Shown one piece after another: positions 1 through 9,480 of a stretch of 64,000 nucleotides of DNA. A program made the position numbers and the translations under genes. Where the stretch lies: the NCBI GenBank assembly GCA_038326165.1, contig JBBQJT010000013.1, positions 1-64,000 on the forward strand. Direction: 5' to 3'. This stretch comes from JAEUUM01 sp038326165. GTDB lineage: Bacteria > Bacteroidota > Bacteroidia > Chitinophagales > Saprospiraceae. The notes beneath the pieces are model-generated. The model was not told the DNA's origin. It was given only the letters and a program-made list of their open reading frames with translations, and ran no database searches. Numbering within the stretch: position 1 is the first letter of the stretch; each line of letters begins with the position of its first letter.

Positions 1-37
1 TTTATTTTCTTTGTTCCTTGTTCCACCTCGCTACCAA

Positions 38-2386
38 CTAATTGACTAGGAACTTTATCACAATGTTTTCTTTAGCTGTTTGACGTGAAATAAGGTAAAT
101 CCCTTTGCTCCAATCACCTGTCTGGATAAGTAGATTATTGGCTTCATTTGATGAATGAAAAATGATTTTTCCTGTCATGTCATAAATGCTGAGCTGCTTA
201 ATTGCTTCATTTGCTTCAACACGAATTTGACCAGGCTCTTGGATGATTTTAATGTCTTGCTTTTGGACAAGAGTATTGGAACTTACTAGATCTGAGCGGA
301 AGCTTACTATTTTAACATTGTCAATATAAATACCGTCACGCTCATCTACACCATCAATTGAAAGACCAAATTTAAGCTTAAAAGCTCCATCAATTAATTT
401 TAGTTCATTGGTTATATCCACTATTTCACGATCCCAAAACAAAGTATTTCCATCGTATATAGGGATGTCAGCACCTTGAAACTCTGTAGAGTTTTTGGAT
501 TTTGGCGCACACAGATATGTTTCAGTACCTGAAGTTTCATCAATTATTGAGGCAAACCCAAAGTCATAATTCTTTTCAATGGCATGAAATACATCATACT
601 GCAAATAAGCCCTGGCAAAAGTATCCTGAGCCTCAGAACTCACTGAAATGATCGAACTGCTAAGATCTGCCTGACTGGAAGAGAAAGGGCTATCTGTTGC
701 CGATGGATTGCCCAATACCAGTTCTTGAATGCCCCAAGTATTCGTGGTCCAGTTATCCAAGGAACTGAAATCATCCGTTAAGATTGTCTCTGATAAATCA
801 AAATACTCGTAAGCTAAGGTATCCACATAAAGAACACCTTGGTAGCTGAGTTCATGCACAAAATTAATAACAGATCCAGATTTTACGCCAGTCAATGAAA
901 GCTGGAATTGCAATGACGTTGACTTTGCTGATACATTGCTTGTGAATAAAATGTTTTGTGTTAAAACCTCCACTCCTGGGTTTAAAGATTTCAATTTGGA
1001 AGAACCAGCTATACTGCCCTTCCCGTTTTGTCTTATCCGAATATTGACAAACTCTTTGCTTGGTTCAATGACTGGAATATCTTCGTAAAATACACTCAAA
1101 CCGCCGCCAACATTGGCCAATGTGGACAGGTTCATTGACAAACAATCTTCTGCCAATGGAATAATACGGTTAATCTGTGGCCAAAAACCATCATTAGCTG
1201 ATCCAACCTCAGGGGTAAAAGAGAAAGCGGGGTTATTGAAATTTCTTCCAAAGATCCAATCATCCGCTCCACCATTGGCAAAATAGCCAACTGTTTCAAA
1301 TGGAAAGCCAGGATTGAAATTATTGCACTCAGTAAATGCGTCAGCGAGACTGGTGAATGTAGCAAACTCTGGATTCAAATCGACACCATAGCCCCAAGGG
1401 TACAACAACAAATTGCCAAATCCATGATAATTGAGCACAACGGACGGCTTGGCTATCTGCTCAACCATGAATTTGATGGCTTGTGACTCAGGTTCAGAGA
1501 AAGGAGCTGTACCGCGATAAGTTTCATCATCGGGAAAAGGTGAAGATCCGTTGTCATCAAAACCCCATTCGTAGGCATAATTTCTGTTCAAGTCAACACC
1601 TCTTGTTCCATCTGCATTCAAAGAGCGATTCTTTCTCCACAAGCCCCCACCGAACGGGTCAGTTGTCTCATTGTAAACATAACCATCCGGATTGATCATC
1701 GGAACAAAATAAAGTCGCTTTCCTTCCAACAACTCTGCAACATGAGGATCGGTCTGATAGTTTTCAAGCAAATACCACATGTAGTACATCAACTGTGAAA
1801 GACTTTGTGGTTCTCTGGCATGATGTAATGCAGTATAAAGTATCGTTTTTTGCGTATTGGGATTGGCAGCTAGATCAAGTGAAAGTTCCAAATAATATAT
1901 AGGTCTGCCCTCATAAGTTTGAAAGGAACCGATTGGTTTTTTCAGTGTAACAACATCAGGATACAACAAATGCATACTATCCAAATCATTTAAAAATTCG
2001 TTGTAACCATAAAAGCCACCAAGTTTTCCCAGTTTGAAATGTTTGGGTAGTGGGTAAGAACAATGCTTATAACAGCCATTGTCTAATCGAATCTGAACAA
2101 ATTCTTTATTTCGCTTGACATAAAATTCATTGACATCATCTATCAACACCTCTACAGTCAGGCCCTTTTCACTCATCCGTTTGATTTCATTAGCAGAAAC
2201 GTCCGAGACGAATCTTCCATTTTCATCTCTGGAACCATGATCGGTCTCAATACCAATTTCATGAAATAAATGGATGTTTTGCTCATTGATGGGAACCGCA
2301 ACACGCGAGTACCTGGCAACAGATTGGGCGTGACCCATATTAATTGAAACAATTGCTAAAACTGATAAGAAAAAACTAAGATTCAT
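38..2386 (-). CDS. Secreted M14 zinc carboxypeptidase with T9SS sorting tail
   Basis: Metallocarboxypeptidase that removes C-terminal residues from peptides outside the cell. The start is placed at the ATG at 2386, which gives a signal peptide ending in GHAQ; an upstream in-frame TTG at 2413 is less likely. Counting from that TTG, the zinc ligands are the HARE motif (H198, E201) and H330 in the LNYHG segment; E402 in FTPEVGS is the catalytic acid, and DLNRNY (about 274-279) supplies the substrate-binding Asn-Arg. A beta-sandwich region follows, with a jelly-roll-like segment near 590-700. The last 75 or so residues resemble a type A T9SS tail (QLSIYDMTGKIIF, then WSKGIYLI), so outer-membrane export is likely. 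It is divergent from the LOG-family gene. The family call is secure; the substrate is unknown. Confidence 0.93.
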   Translation of the reverse strand: MNLSFFLSVLAIVSINMGHAQSVARYSRVAVPINEQNIHLFHEIGIETDHGSRDENGRFVSDVSANEIKRMSEKGLTVEVLIDDVNEFYVKRNKEFVQIRLDNGCYKHCSYPLPKHFKLGKLGGFYGYNEFLNDLDSMHLLYPDVVTLKKPIGSFQTYEGRPIYYLELSLDLAANPNTQKTILYTALHHAREPQSLSQLMYYMWYLLENYQTDPHVAELLEGKRLYFVPMINPDGYVYNETTDPFGGGLWRKNRSLNADGTRGVDLNRNYAYEWGFDDNGSSPFPDDETYRGTAPFSEPESQAIKFMVEQIAKPSVVLNYHGFGNLLLYPWGYGVDLNPEFATFTSLADAFTECNNFNPGFPFETVGYFANGGADDWIFGRNFNNPAFSFTPEVGSANDGFWPQINRIIPLAEDCLSMNLSTLANVGGGLSVFYEDIPVIEPSKEFVNIRIRQNGKGSIAGSSKLKSLNPGVEVLTQNILFTSNVSAKSTSLQFQLSLTGVKSGSVINFVHELSYQGVLYVDTLAYEYFDLSETILTDDFSSLDNWTTNTWGIQELVLGNPSATDSPFSSSQADLSSSIISVSSEAQDTFARAYLQYDVFHAIEKNYDFGFASIIDETSGTETYLCAPKSKNSTEFQGADIPIYDGNTLFWDREIVDITNELKLIDGAFKLKFGLSIDGVDERDGIYIDNVKIVSFRSDLVSSNTLVQKQDIKIIQEPGQIRVEANEAIKQLSIYDMTGKIIFHSSNEANNLLIQTGDWSKGIYLISRQTAKENIVIKFLVN

Positions 2387-2446
2387 AAAGTTATTTAAAG
2401 AGTAAGTGTTCAAAAGAGTTGCAAAGCTGCAATAAAATTACAATCA

Positions 2447-2476
2447 TTGTCAATTCAATAAGAAATCTTATGTTTG
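2447..2476 (+). promoter_or_regulatory. Bacteroidota-type promoter of the LOG-family gene
   Basis: TTG at 2447-2449, a 19-bp spacer, then TATGTTTG at 2469-2476. This matches the -33 TTG / -7 TAnnTTTG pattern known for Bacteroidota sigma-A promoters. Transcription would begin near 2482, which leaves the ATG at 2498 as the first usable start and rules out the upstream TTG at 2474. Confidence 0.6.
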
Positions 2477-2497
2477 CAATTTGATAAAAGACAGGAA

Positions 2498-3232
2498 ATG
2501 AAATACAAAAGCAAGGAAGAAATATATCTGGATGGGCCAAGATCAAGACAATATGAGCTCGGTTTTTTACTCCGCGTTATGTGGAATTTTTTCAAGGGCT
2601 TAAGGGCAATGCATTTTATTGGACCCTGTATAACGGTTTTTGGATCAGCAAGGTTTAAGGGTGGACATCCTTATTATGAGCTTGCAGAATTGGTTGGTGG
2701 CCGGATTGCCAAATACGGTTTTACAACCATGACTGGTGGTGGCCCAGGTATCATGGAAGCTGCTAATAAAGGAGCGTTCGAAAATGGTGGTAAGTCAGTA
2801 GGATGCAATGTCAAATTGCCTTTTGAGCAACACCCAAATCCTTACATGCACAAATGGATTACCTTGCGATATTTTTTCATCAGGAAAGTTCTACTGCTCA
2901 AATATTCCTATGCCTTTATTGTTCTGCCAGGTGGATTCGGTACTATGGATGAACTCTATGAAACCCTTACTTTGGTGCAAACTGGAGTAATCCGAGATTT
3001 TCCAATTGTACTCATGGGCAAGGATTATTATGAGCCAATGCAAACTTTCATCAAAAGAATGGTTGAAGAAAAAACAGTTTCCGAAAATGACTTGAAATTG
3101 TTGCTAATCACTGATGACATTGATGAGGCATTTCATCATATCGATAAATACATCACAGCCCACTTCTCAGTAAAACAACAAAAACCAAGATGGTGGTTAG
3201 GAGAATATAGAAGATTATCTAAATTGGAATAA
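2498..3232 (+). CDS. LOG-family (TIGR00730) phosphoribohydrolase-like protein
   Basis: Rossmann-fold protein of the LOG / lysine-decarboxylase-like group, whose characterised members hydrolyse nucleoside 5'-monophosphates such as cytokinin riboside monophosphate. The signature is clear: TGGGPGIMEAANKGA in the first half and the PGGFGTMDELYE loop near residue 145, carrying the catalytic Glu and nucleotide-binding glycines. The basic tail (QQKPRWWLGEYRR) is a common extension in Bacteroidota copies. The ATG at 2498 is chosen because the promoter upstream predicts a transcript start after the TTG at 2474. The gene stands alone. The physiological substrate in bacteria is often unknown, so only the family is asserted. 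Confidence 0.9.
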   Translation: MKYKSKEEIYLDGPRSRQYELGFLLRVMWNFFKGLRAMHFIGPCITVFGSARFKGGHPYYELAELVGGRIAKYGFTTMTGGGPGIMEAANKGAFENGGKSVGCNVKLPFEQHPNPYMHKWITLRYFFIRKVLLLKYSYAFIVLPGGFGTMDELYETLTLVQTGVIRDFPIVLMGKDYYEPMQTFIKRMVEEKTVSENDLKLLLITDDIDEAFHHIDKYITAHFSVKQQKPRWWLGEYRRLSKLE

Positions 3233-3589
3233 CTTCTTTTATCCCAAATTGGCAAACTTTAGTGCTGATTTAGTGCTACACTTTGGGGGGATTTTGCACT
3301 TTATCAAATTAAAATACTGTTGACAGTTCAAATTTTTCGGAAATATTTTTCATTTTTTAGTCAGTTTTTCTTTCACCCCAGATTCTATTGTAGCATTAGT
3401 TTTTAATGACAAATTCAATAAATTTTTTCAGTTTAAACCATTCCTTACAGTGACGAGGCTATAACACAATCCTGTCAGCAAAAATTATAAGGACTGTTTA
3501 GTTACCCAACTTAACTATTCGATTGTAATAATTTAAAGGTTAAATTTATTGTCCTACATTTGTAAATTAATTGGAACAATACAATCACT
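3233..3589. other. Intergenic region, no gene seen
   Basis: AT-rich stretch of 357 bases between the LOG-family gene and lgt. No ORF with coding character was seen on either strand. It holds a TACATTTG box at 3555-3562 (a -7-like element 28 bases before lgt, without a clear -33 partner) and a segment at 3437-3490 that resembles 24615-24664. Confidence 0.5.
3437..3490. repeat. Possible dispersed intergenic repeat, copy 1
   Basis: Begins ACCATTCCTTACAGTG and ends GCAAAAATTATAA. A similar block at 24615-24664 begins ACCATTTCTTACAGTG and ends GCAATAATTATA, with a divergent centre. Both are intergenic. Two copies are too few to define a family. Confidence 0.3.
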
Positions 3590-4747
3590 ATGTACCCAAA
3601 CCTATCTTACCTGCTTCATGCTTTGTTCGGCACACAACCTGATAATTTTCTATCGGTTGTTCAGACATTTGGACTATTTCTTGGATTATCCATATTGATT
3701 GCTGCCTACATACTGCGTACAGAGCTCAAGCGAAAAGGCGACTTAGGACTTTTTAAGCCAACCGTTAAAACAATCCTTCCCAATAATAATTTCAACTTGC
3801 TGGACCATATTGTGAATGGTGCAATTTTGGGATTTATCGGAATGAAAGCTGCCTTGTTGAGCGAAAAACATCCATCCAATATCAAAACTTCAGATTTAAT
3901 CCTGTCAATGGGAGGGAACTGGATTATTTTCTTTGGTGTTTTGGCTTTATTCATTGGGATTTCCTATTTTTTATGGTATCGTAAAAAGGATAGCTTTTCA
4001 ACAGATCCTGTAACACTTGAGATATGGCCACATGATCGAATAGGTGACATTACAATGATTGCCGCAATAAGTGGTGTAGTCGGTTCGAAGCTGTTTTCCC
4101 TTTTTGAGGATTTTCGAGGTTTTCTGCAAGACCCTGTAGGACAATTTTTTTCAGGTAGTGGTCTCAATATTTATGGTGGGTTGATTACCGGATTTATAGC
4201 TGTAGCATATTATATCAGGAAGCACAATATCTCCATCCTGCATGTTATGGATGCAATAGCACCTGCTCTTATATTTTCTTATGGAACGGGTAGATTAGGT
4301 TGTCAATTATCAGGTGATGGTGACTGGGGGATTGTAAATACATCTGCGGCACCTTCTTGGTGGTTCCTGCCACAATCCTGGTGGAGCAGCACTTATCCTC
4401 ACAATGTTTTAAATGAAGGTGTTGCCATACCTGGCTGTACTTGGGAGCATTGTATGCAATTGGCTCAGCCGGTTTATCCCACTCCTATTTATGAGATTTT
4501 CATGGCTTTTGCGATTTTTGGGATACTAATGGCTTTGCGTGGATACATCAAAGCGCCGGGCATGATTTTCTCAATCTACATGGTTTTGAATGGTATAGAG
4601 CGTTGGTTTATTGAAAAAATTCGGGTGAATGATAAGTACGATTTTTTTGGCGCTCAGCTGTCTCAAGCTGAATTCATTGCTTTGATCTACATAGGCTTGG
4701 GCATATTGCTCACCTGGTATTTCTGGAAGCAAAGCAAAGCCAAATAA
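3590..4747 (+). CDS. lgt: Prolipoprotein diacylglyceryl transferase
   Basis: Inner-membrane enzyme that transfers a diacylglyceryl group from phosphatidylglycerol to the lipobox cysteine of prolipoproteins. The protein has 385 residues and about seven to eight hydrophobic segments. The Lgt signature appears as YGTGRLGCQLSGDGDWG (about residues 235-250), the variant usual in Bacteroidota, where Cys-Gln replaces the Asn-Phe of E. coli. The segment YPTPIYEIF corresponds to the conserved HPTQLYE-type motif. The length exceeds the E. coli enzyme (about 290) because of an N-terminal extension and an insertion around the WW-rich loop. Several lipoproteins in this window (the efflux adaptor, thioredoxin-like protein, cyclophilin, carbonic anhydrase, Msr fusion) would be substrates. 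Confidence 0.93.
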   Translation: MYPNLSYLLHALFGTQPDNFLSVVQTFGLFLGLSILIAAYILRTELKRKGDLGLFKPTVKTILPNNNFNLLDHIVNGAILGFIGMKAALLSEKHPSNIKTSDLILSMGGNWIIFFGVLALFIGISYFLWYRKKDSFSTDPVTLEIWPHDRIGDITMIAAISGVVGSKLFSLFEDFRGFLQDPVGQFFSGSGLNIYGGLITGFIAVAYYIRKHNISILHVMDAIAPALIFSYGTGRLGCQLSGDGDWGIVNTSAAPSWWFLPQSWWSSTYPHNVLNEGVAIPGCTWEHCMQLAQPVYPTPIYEIFMAFAIFGILMALRGYIKAPGMIFSIYMVLNGIERWFIEKIRVNDKYDFFGAQLSQAEFIALIYIGLGILLTWYFWKQSKAK

Positions 4748-4780
4748 AGTTAAGGCAGTCTTTGTTCAAACGATGATATG

Positions 4781-4818
4781 AAATAAAAAGCCCTCAGAAT
4801 CCGATAGACCTGAGGGCT
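4781..4818 (-). terminator. Terminator of the efflux operon
   Basis: The inverted repeat AGCCCTCAG (4789-4797) / CTGAGGGCT (4810-4818) has a 12-base loop. Read on the minus strand it is followed by TTTTTATTT, so it ends transcription of the RND pump operon. The plus-strand side has no T-run. Confidence 0.75.
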
Positions 4819-4921
4819 GACAAAAACAAACACTATGAACAAAAACAACTGTTTTTATTGACTATTACAACATTAACAATAAAGAAAAGTTCATAATTTG
4901 TTATTGACTTTCATATTTTAA

Positions 4922-7900
4922 TTACCTGTTGAAGAGCTTTACAACTTTGTGGGTTAACTTTTCATCCAATAAGTACATTACAGGAACCATTATCAATGTC
5001 AAAAATGTAGCGAAGGACAATCCGAATATCATTGTCCATGATAATGGCCCCCAAAAAGCTACACTATCACCTCCAAAATAAATATGTGGGTCAAGCTCAG
5101 TAAATAACTTGACGAAGTCCATATTGAGTCCTATTGCCAATGGCACCAAACCTAACATGGTAGCTGTAGCGGTCAATATTACTGGTGTCATCCGTGCTCT
5201 TCCTGCTTCTATCAATGCTTCCTTGAGCTCCATACCTTCCTCTCGCAACAGATCCGTAAATTCAACCAACAATATTCCGTTTCGGACTACTATTCCTGCT
5301 AAGGCAATTATACCAACTCCAACCATTATTGTTGAAATGGTCATGTTGAATATACTGAATCCGAGTAATACTCCAATGATGGAAAAGAAAATTTCACTCA
5401 ATATGATCAATGGCTTTGAAATTGAATTGAATAAAGTAACCAAGATCAATAATATCAATCCCAATGATGCCAATAATGCCATACCAAGAAATTCTGAGGT
5501 TGCATTCTGTTCTTCCATTTCTCCGCCCATCTTGATTCCAACTCCTGAGGGCACCGTATATTGTTCTACTGCAGTTTGCACCTTACCTACCACTTCATTG
5601 GGATTGAAACCATTCAATACGTTGGAAGATATGGTAACCATTCGTTCTTGATTCTTTCGTTTAATGGCACCATAAGTAGTGTTGTAACTGATGGTTGCAA
5701 ATGACGACAAAGGAATTTCACGCAGCATACCGCCCATGGCCATATCGCGGAATATGATTTCAGAATTGATCAACGCGCTCAAGTCTTCGCGTGTTACGTC
5801 ATCGTATCTCAATTGGATAGGATATTCATCATTGTCATCTCGGAATTTTGACACTTCTTTTCCGAAGATGGCATTTCGCAATTCAGATCCCACTTGTGCA
5901 GTGCTTATTCCCATTAAGTTCGCCCGTTCTCTATCGATATTAATCAATATTTGGGGTTTGCTGTCTTGAATATCAGACTTCAATTCCTCCACACCAGCTA
6001 TTTGCATAGAATCCAAATACTTCTTCAATTTTATGGAGGTATTGTTCAATGTTGAAAGGTCATCGCCAGTCACTTCTATACTGATAGCTTTACCAGTTGG
6101 GGGACCATTATTCTCTTTCTCGACACTGACTACAGCTCCAGGAATACCTTGAATATTGTCTCTTATTTTATCCAATATCACTTGGGTTGATTTGCCATTA
6201 CGAGCAGCAAACTCTACAAATGAAACACCCACTTTTGCTTTATTGGAAGCAATTGTTCGATCATTTTCCTGAGGATCACCGGCCCCTAGGGCCACATTTG
6301 TGATGACGGATTCAACCAATGGATTATCATCACCCAGTACTTCCCAAACCTTATTTTCCAATTGCAGGGCCACTTTATCTGTGTATTCTGCCGAAGTTCC
6401 AATAGGTAATGTCAGATAAACATAAACGAAGTTGGGTTCAGCTTGAGGAAAAAACACAATTTTAGGGCTACGCAAGGTAACTGCAAATATACTCACAAAG
6501 AAAAGTGCAACCAATCCAACCATCAACCAAATTGGTCTATATCTGTGTATGCACCAAGCAACCAATTGTGCATATTTATTCTGTACCCTAGGCCAAAAAT
6601 TATGCTGGAATTTATAGATTACTCCTTTCAGAATAAACAAATAGAACATTCGAAGCAATAAAAACAGTATCAAGAAATTTCCAAATCCAAAATTGCCCAT
6701 GGCATAAAATATAGCTGCAACAGCTGCAATGATGATTGTGCCTAGCCATGATTTTTTGCCATCACCCTTGCCATCATCGTCTTTTGTCATGAAATCAACA
6801 GCAAATACCGGATTGATAATATATGCAACTACAAGAGAAGCCAACAAAGTTATAATGAGCGTAATTGGGAGAAAAATCATGAATTTGCCGATGATTCCTT
6901 TCCAGAACAACAAAGGAATGAAAGGTGCCAAAGTGGTTAGCGTACCTGAAAGAACAGGAACAAAAACCTCTCCTGCAGCTGTTTTAGCAGCTTGGACAAT
7001 GGTCATTTCGCCTTTGTGGAATATTCGGTGCGTATTCTCGACTACCACAATTGCATCGTCCACCACAATCCCCAATGCCAGAAGAAAAGAGAACAAAACA
7101 ATCATATTCAATGATAAGCCCAAACTAGGCATCAGCATGAATGCTAGGCAGCAAGATAATGGAACCGACATAGCCACAAAAAAAGCATTTGTGAAGCCCA
7201 TGAAAAACATCAATACCAAAGTAACCAATAGGAAACCTATGATTATTGTATTGATCAAATCATGTAAGGTTACTCTTGTGTTTTTTGACTGATCAGCAGT
7301 CATAGTAATTTTCAGACTCTGTGGCAAGATTTTTTCCTTATCCGCTATCAAAGTGTGGATCTTGTCAGAGGCTTCAATCAAATTCTCCCCAGTTCTTTTG
7401 ATTACGTTAAGCGTAATTACATTCTTTTTATCCAGTCTTGCGTAGGATTCTTGTTTTTTATTGCTGTCAATAACTTTGGCAATATCTCTGAGATAGACAA
7501 CTGAACCCGCCTGACTTTTTATGATAATGTTGTTAAATGCGGCCAAGTCGTTGAATTCACCCACAATACTGATTGAGCGATTCATTTCGTCCATTGTAAT
7601 TTGGCCACCAGATATGGTCATATTTTCAAACTTCACTGCACGTTCTATTTCACCAAGAGTTACACCTGCGGCTTCCATTTTATATTTGTCCACGTTGACT
7701 TGAATTTCACGATCTAGTGCACCTACCATTTCAACACGCGTGATTTCAGGAAGGGATTCAATTTCATCTTGGATGTCTTCGGCATATTTTTTTAATCTGT
7801 TCAGGTCCATATCGCCTGATAGGTTCACGAACATGATTGGAATATCAGAAAAATTTACTTCCATCACTGAAGGGTCCTCCAAAATATCATCAGGCAATTC

Positions 7901-8272
7901 TGCCTTAGCTTTGTCAACTGCATCTTTGACTTTCTGTTTGGCTTCTGCCACGTCAATATCCGTATCAAATTCAGCAGTTACAATTGAGAAATCTTGAATA
8001 GACTGACTGGTTACCTTTTTGAGTCCTGATATGGATTTTATTTCCTTCTCTATGGGCTTGGTAACGAGATTTTCAATATCAGCCGGAGCTGCGCCTGGAT
8101 AAACCGTATTTACAAATATCGTTGGAATAACAATATCTGGAAAGTTTTCCTTAGGCAAACTGGTGTAAGAAATATACCCAGCTAAGGTGATCAAAATTGT
8201 AATAAAATAGATACTCTTTTTATTGTCAATCGACCAACTGGTAGGCTTAAATTCTTTGAATGAATCTTTCAT
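4922..8272 (-). CDS. RND efflux pump, AcrB/HAE1-like inner-membrane subunit
   Basis: Proton-driven resistance-nodulation-division transporter of 1116 residues that pumps substrates through the adaptor and the TolC-like channel encoded upstream. An N-terminal TM segment is followed by the first porter loop, the TM block with GIVVDDAIVVVEN carrying the proton-relay Asp pair (405-406), the second porter loop, and the last TM block (GIIALAGIVVRNGILLVEF). Between the two halves (about 495-560) is an insertion with a charged Gly/Lys/Asp stretch and two extra hydrophobic segments, which makes the protein longer than E. coli AcrB (1049). Last gene of the tetR-tolC-adaptor-RND operon. Substrate range cannot be read from sequence. 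Confidence 0.93.
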   Translation of the reverse strand: MKDSFKEFKPTSWSIDNKKSIYFITILITLAGYISYTSLPKENFPDIVIPTIFVNTVYPGAAPADIENLVTKPIEKEIKSISGLKKVTSQSIQDFSIVTAEFDTDIDVAEAKQKVKDAVDKAKAELPDDILEDPSVMEVNFSDIPIMFVNLSGDMDLNRLKKYAEDIQDEIESLPEITRVEMVGALDREIQVNVDKYKMEAAGVTLGEIERAVKFENMTISGGQITMDEMNRSISIVGEFNDLAAFNNIIIKSQAGSVVYLRDIAKVIDSNKKQESYARLDKKNVITLNVIKRTGENLIEASDKIHTLIADKEKILPQSLKITMTADQSKNTRVTLHDLINTIIIGFLLVTLVLMFFMGFTNAFFVAMSVPLSCCLAFMLMPSLGLSLNMIVLFSFLLALGIVVDDAIVVVENTHRIFHKGEMTIVQAAKTAAGEVFVPVLSGTLTTLAPFIPLLFWKGIIGKFMIFLPITLIITLLASLVVAYIINPVFAVDFMTKDDDGKGDGKKSWLGTIIIAAVAAIFYAMGNFGFGNFLILFLLLRMFYLFILKGVIYKFQHNFWPRVQNKYAQLVAWCIHRYRPIWLMVGLVALFFVSIFAVTLRSPKIVFFPQAEPNFVYVYLTLPIGTSAEYTDKVALQLENKVWEVLGDDNPLVESVITNVALGAGDPQENDRTIASNKAKVGVSFVEFAARNGKSTQVILDKIRDNIQGIPGAVVSVEKENNGPPTGKAISIEVTGDDLSTLNNTSIKLKKYLDSMQIAGVEELKSDIQDSKPQILINIDRERANLMGISTAQVGSELRNAIFGKEVSKFRDDNDEYPIQLRYDDVTREDLSALINSEIIFRDMAMGGMLREIPLSSFATISYNTTYGAIKRKNQERMVTISSNVLNGFNPNEVVGKVQTAVEQYTVPSGVGIKMGGEMEEQNATSEFLGMALLASLGLILLILVTLFNSISKPLIILSEIFFSIIGVLLGFSIFNMTISTIMVGVGIIALAGIVVRNGILLVEFTDLLREEGMELKEALIEAGRARMTPVILTATATMLGLVPLAIGLNMDFVKLFTELDPHIYFGGDSVAFWGPLSWTMIFGLSFATFLTLIMVPVMYLLDEKLTHKVVKLFNR

Positions 8273-8301
8273 AAAAGCTTTTTATATCTGTTTTATGTAG
8301 T

Positions 8302-9435
8302 TTAATTACTGGTTTTTAGCTGGTCTCCATCATTGATATCCAATTGGCCTTTGGTGATAATCATGTCACCTGATTTGAGTCCACTGATTACTTCTACATT
8401 GTTTTTGTAGCTTAATCCTGTTTTGATCATGCGTTTTTCAGCATACAAATTACCATCGCGTGATGTTGCCACATAGATAGCAGGATTGGTATCTGCATTA
8501 AAAATCAAATTGATAGGAACTACCATTGCTTTGGAATTGGAGTAGTCCTTTATTTTGCTGACAGCGAGCATATTTGGTCGCATCTCGCTTGTGGCAGGTA
8601 AAGACATTTCAACTGAGAAAGTTCTATTCAAAGGGTCAATTACTTTTCCAACTGCTTTGACCGTTGTGAAATATGTTTTGTTTAGATCAGTGAAAAACAC
8701 TTCAACTGCATTGCCGTTCTTGATTTTACCTACATAGGCTTCTGCTGGATTGGCTACCAGTTTCAAAGTGCGCAAATTTACCACACGAATCGAGGGAAAT
8801 CCCGGTGAACCCATTTCACCCTGTTTGGCCATCACTTCATCAACTTGTCCGTTAATGGGGCTTCGTAAGGTGTACATAGCCATTTGTTGTTGCGTAGTGA
8901 TTAGTCGTTTCTTCAATGATTCCAGATTGTTTTTGGCGGAAAGGTATTGAACTTCAGAACCCATCTTTTGGTCCCACAACGCTTTTTGTCTGTCATACAA
9001 AGTCTGAGAAAACTCAATTCCGTTCTTAATTTCTTCAACGCTCTGACGAAGTACATCGTCATCTAAAACAGCAAGCACCTGACCTTTCACGACTTGCATT
9101 CCTTTCTTAGCATACACCCTTTCATAAGCGGCTGGAACTTTAGGGCTTACATTAATCACTTCATCACCAGTTACCACGGATTGAATATCAATGGTATGTA
9201 CAAAATTCTGAGTCGATAAGGTGTCAATTTCAACCAAGGTTTTTTTGGTAACTCTTGATGTGTCCAAAGCTTGAATTTTCAATTGCAATGCTTGGATTTC
9301 AGATTTTAGCAGGTCGCTTTGTTTTTGCTTTTCGACTAACTGTGACTGCAATCCAGCCAATGAACTTGATTCTTTCTTTTCTTTTCCTCCACATGCAGAT
9401 AGCAAGGCCAAAAGGAAAATAGGTAGATATTTCAT
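8302..9435 (-). CDS. RND efflux periplasmic adaptor (membrane fusion) lipoprotein
   Basis: Membrane fusion protein linking the RND pump to the outer-membrane channel. The N-terminus carries a lipobox (ALLSAC, Cys15), so it is anchored as a lipoprotein. Residues about 28-60 form a Gln/Lys/Leu-rich coiled coil; then follow the barrel-sandwich lipoyl half (VTGDEVINVSPKV...GMQVVKGQVLAVLDD), a hairpin region, the second lipoyl half (LRSPINGQVDEVMAKQGEM) and the beta-barrel domain. It lies 29 bases upstream of the pump gene and 45 downstream of the channel gene, so it is co-transcribed. The extra coiled coil before the first lipoyl half is an addition to the basic AcrA plan. Confidence 0.92.
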   Translation of the reverse strand: MKYLPIFLLALLSACGGKEKKESSSLAGLQSQLVEKQKQSDLLKSEIQALQLKIQALDTSRVTKKTLVEIDTLSTQNFVHTIDIQSVVTGDEVINVSPKVPAAYERVYAKKGMQVVKGQVLAVLDDDVLRQSVEEIKNGIEFSQTLYDRQKALWDQKMGSEVQYLSAKNNLESLKKRLITTQQQMAMYTLRSPINGQVDEVMAKQGEMGSPGFPSIRVVNLRTLKLVANPAEAYVGKIKNGNAVEVFFTDLNKTYFTTVKAVGKVIDPLNRTFSVEMSLPATSEMRPNMLAVSKIKDYSNSKAMVVPINLIFNADTNPAIYVATSRDGNLYAEKRMIKTGLSYKNNVEVISGLKSGDMIITKGQLDINDGDQLKTSN

Positions 9436-9480
9436 ATTGTTTTTTTAAATGTTTTTATGAACTATTTTCGTAAAATTAAT

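Noticed and set aside
5109..5651. Long plus-strand ORF of 180 codons inside the RND pump gene
   Set aside because: Antisense shadow of a well-conserved pump sequence; composition is a mirror of its membrane segments.
6729..7292. 187-codon plus-strand ORF inside the RND pump gene
   Set aside because: Antisense shadow; no domain or start signal.
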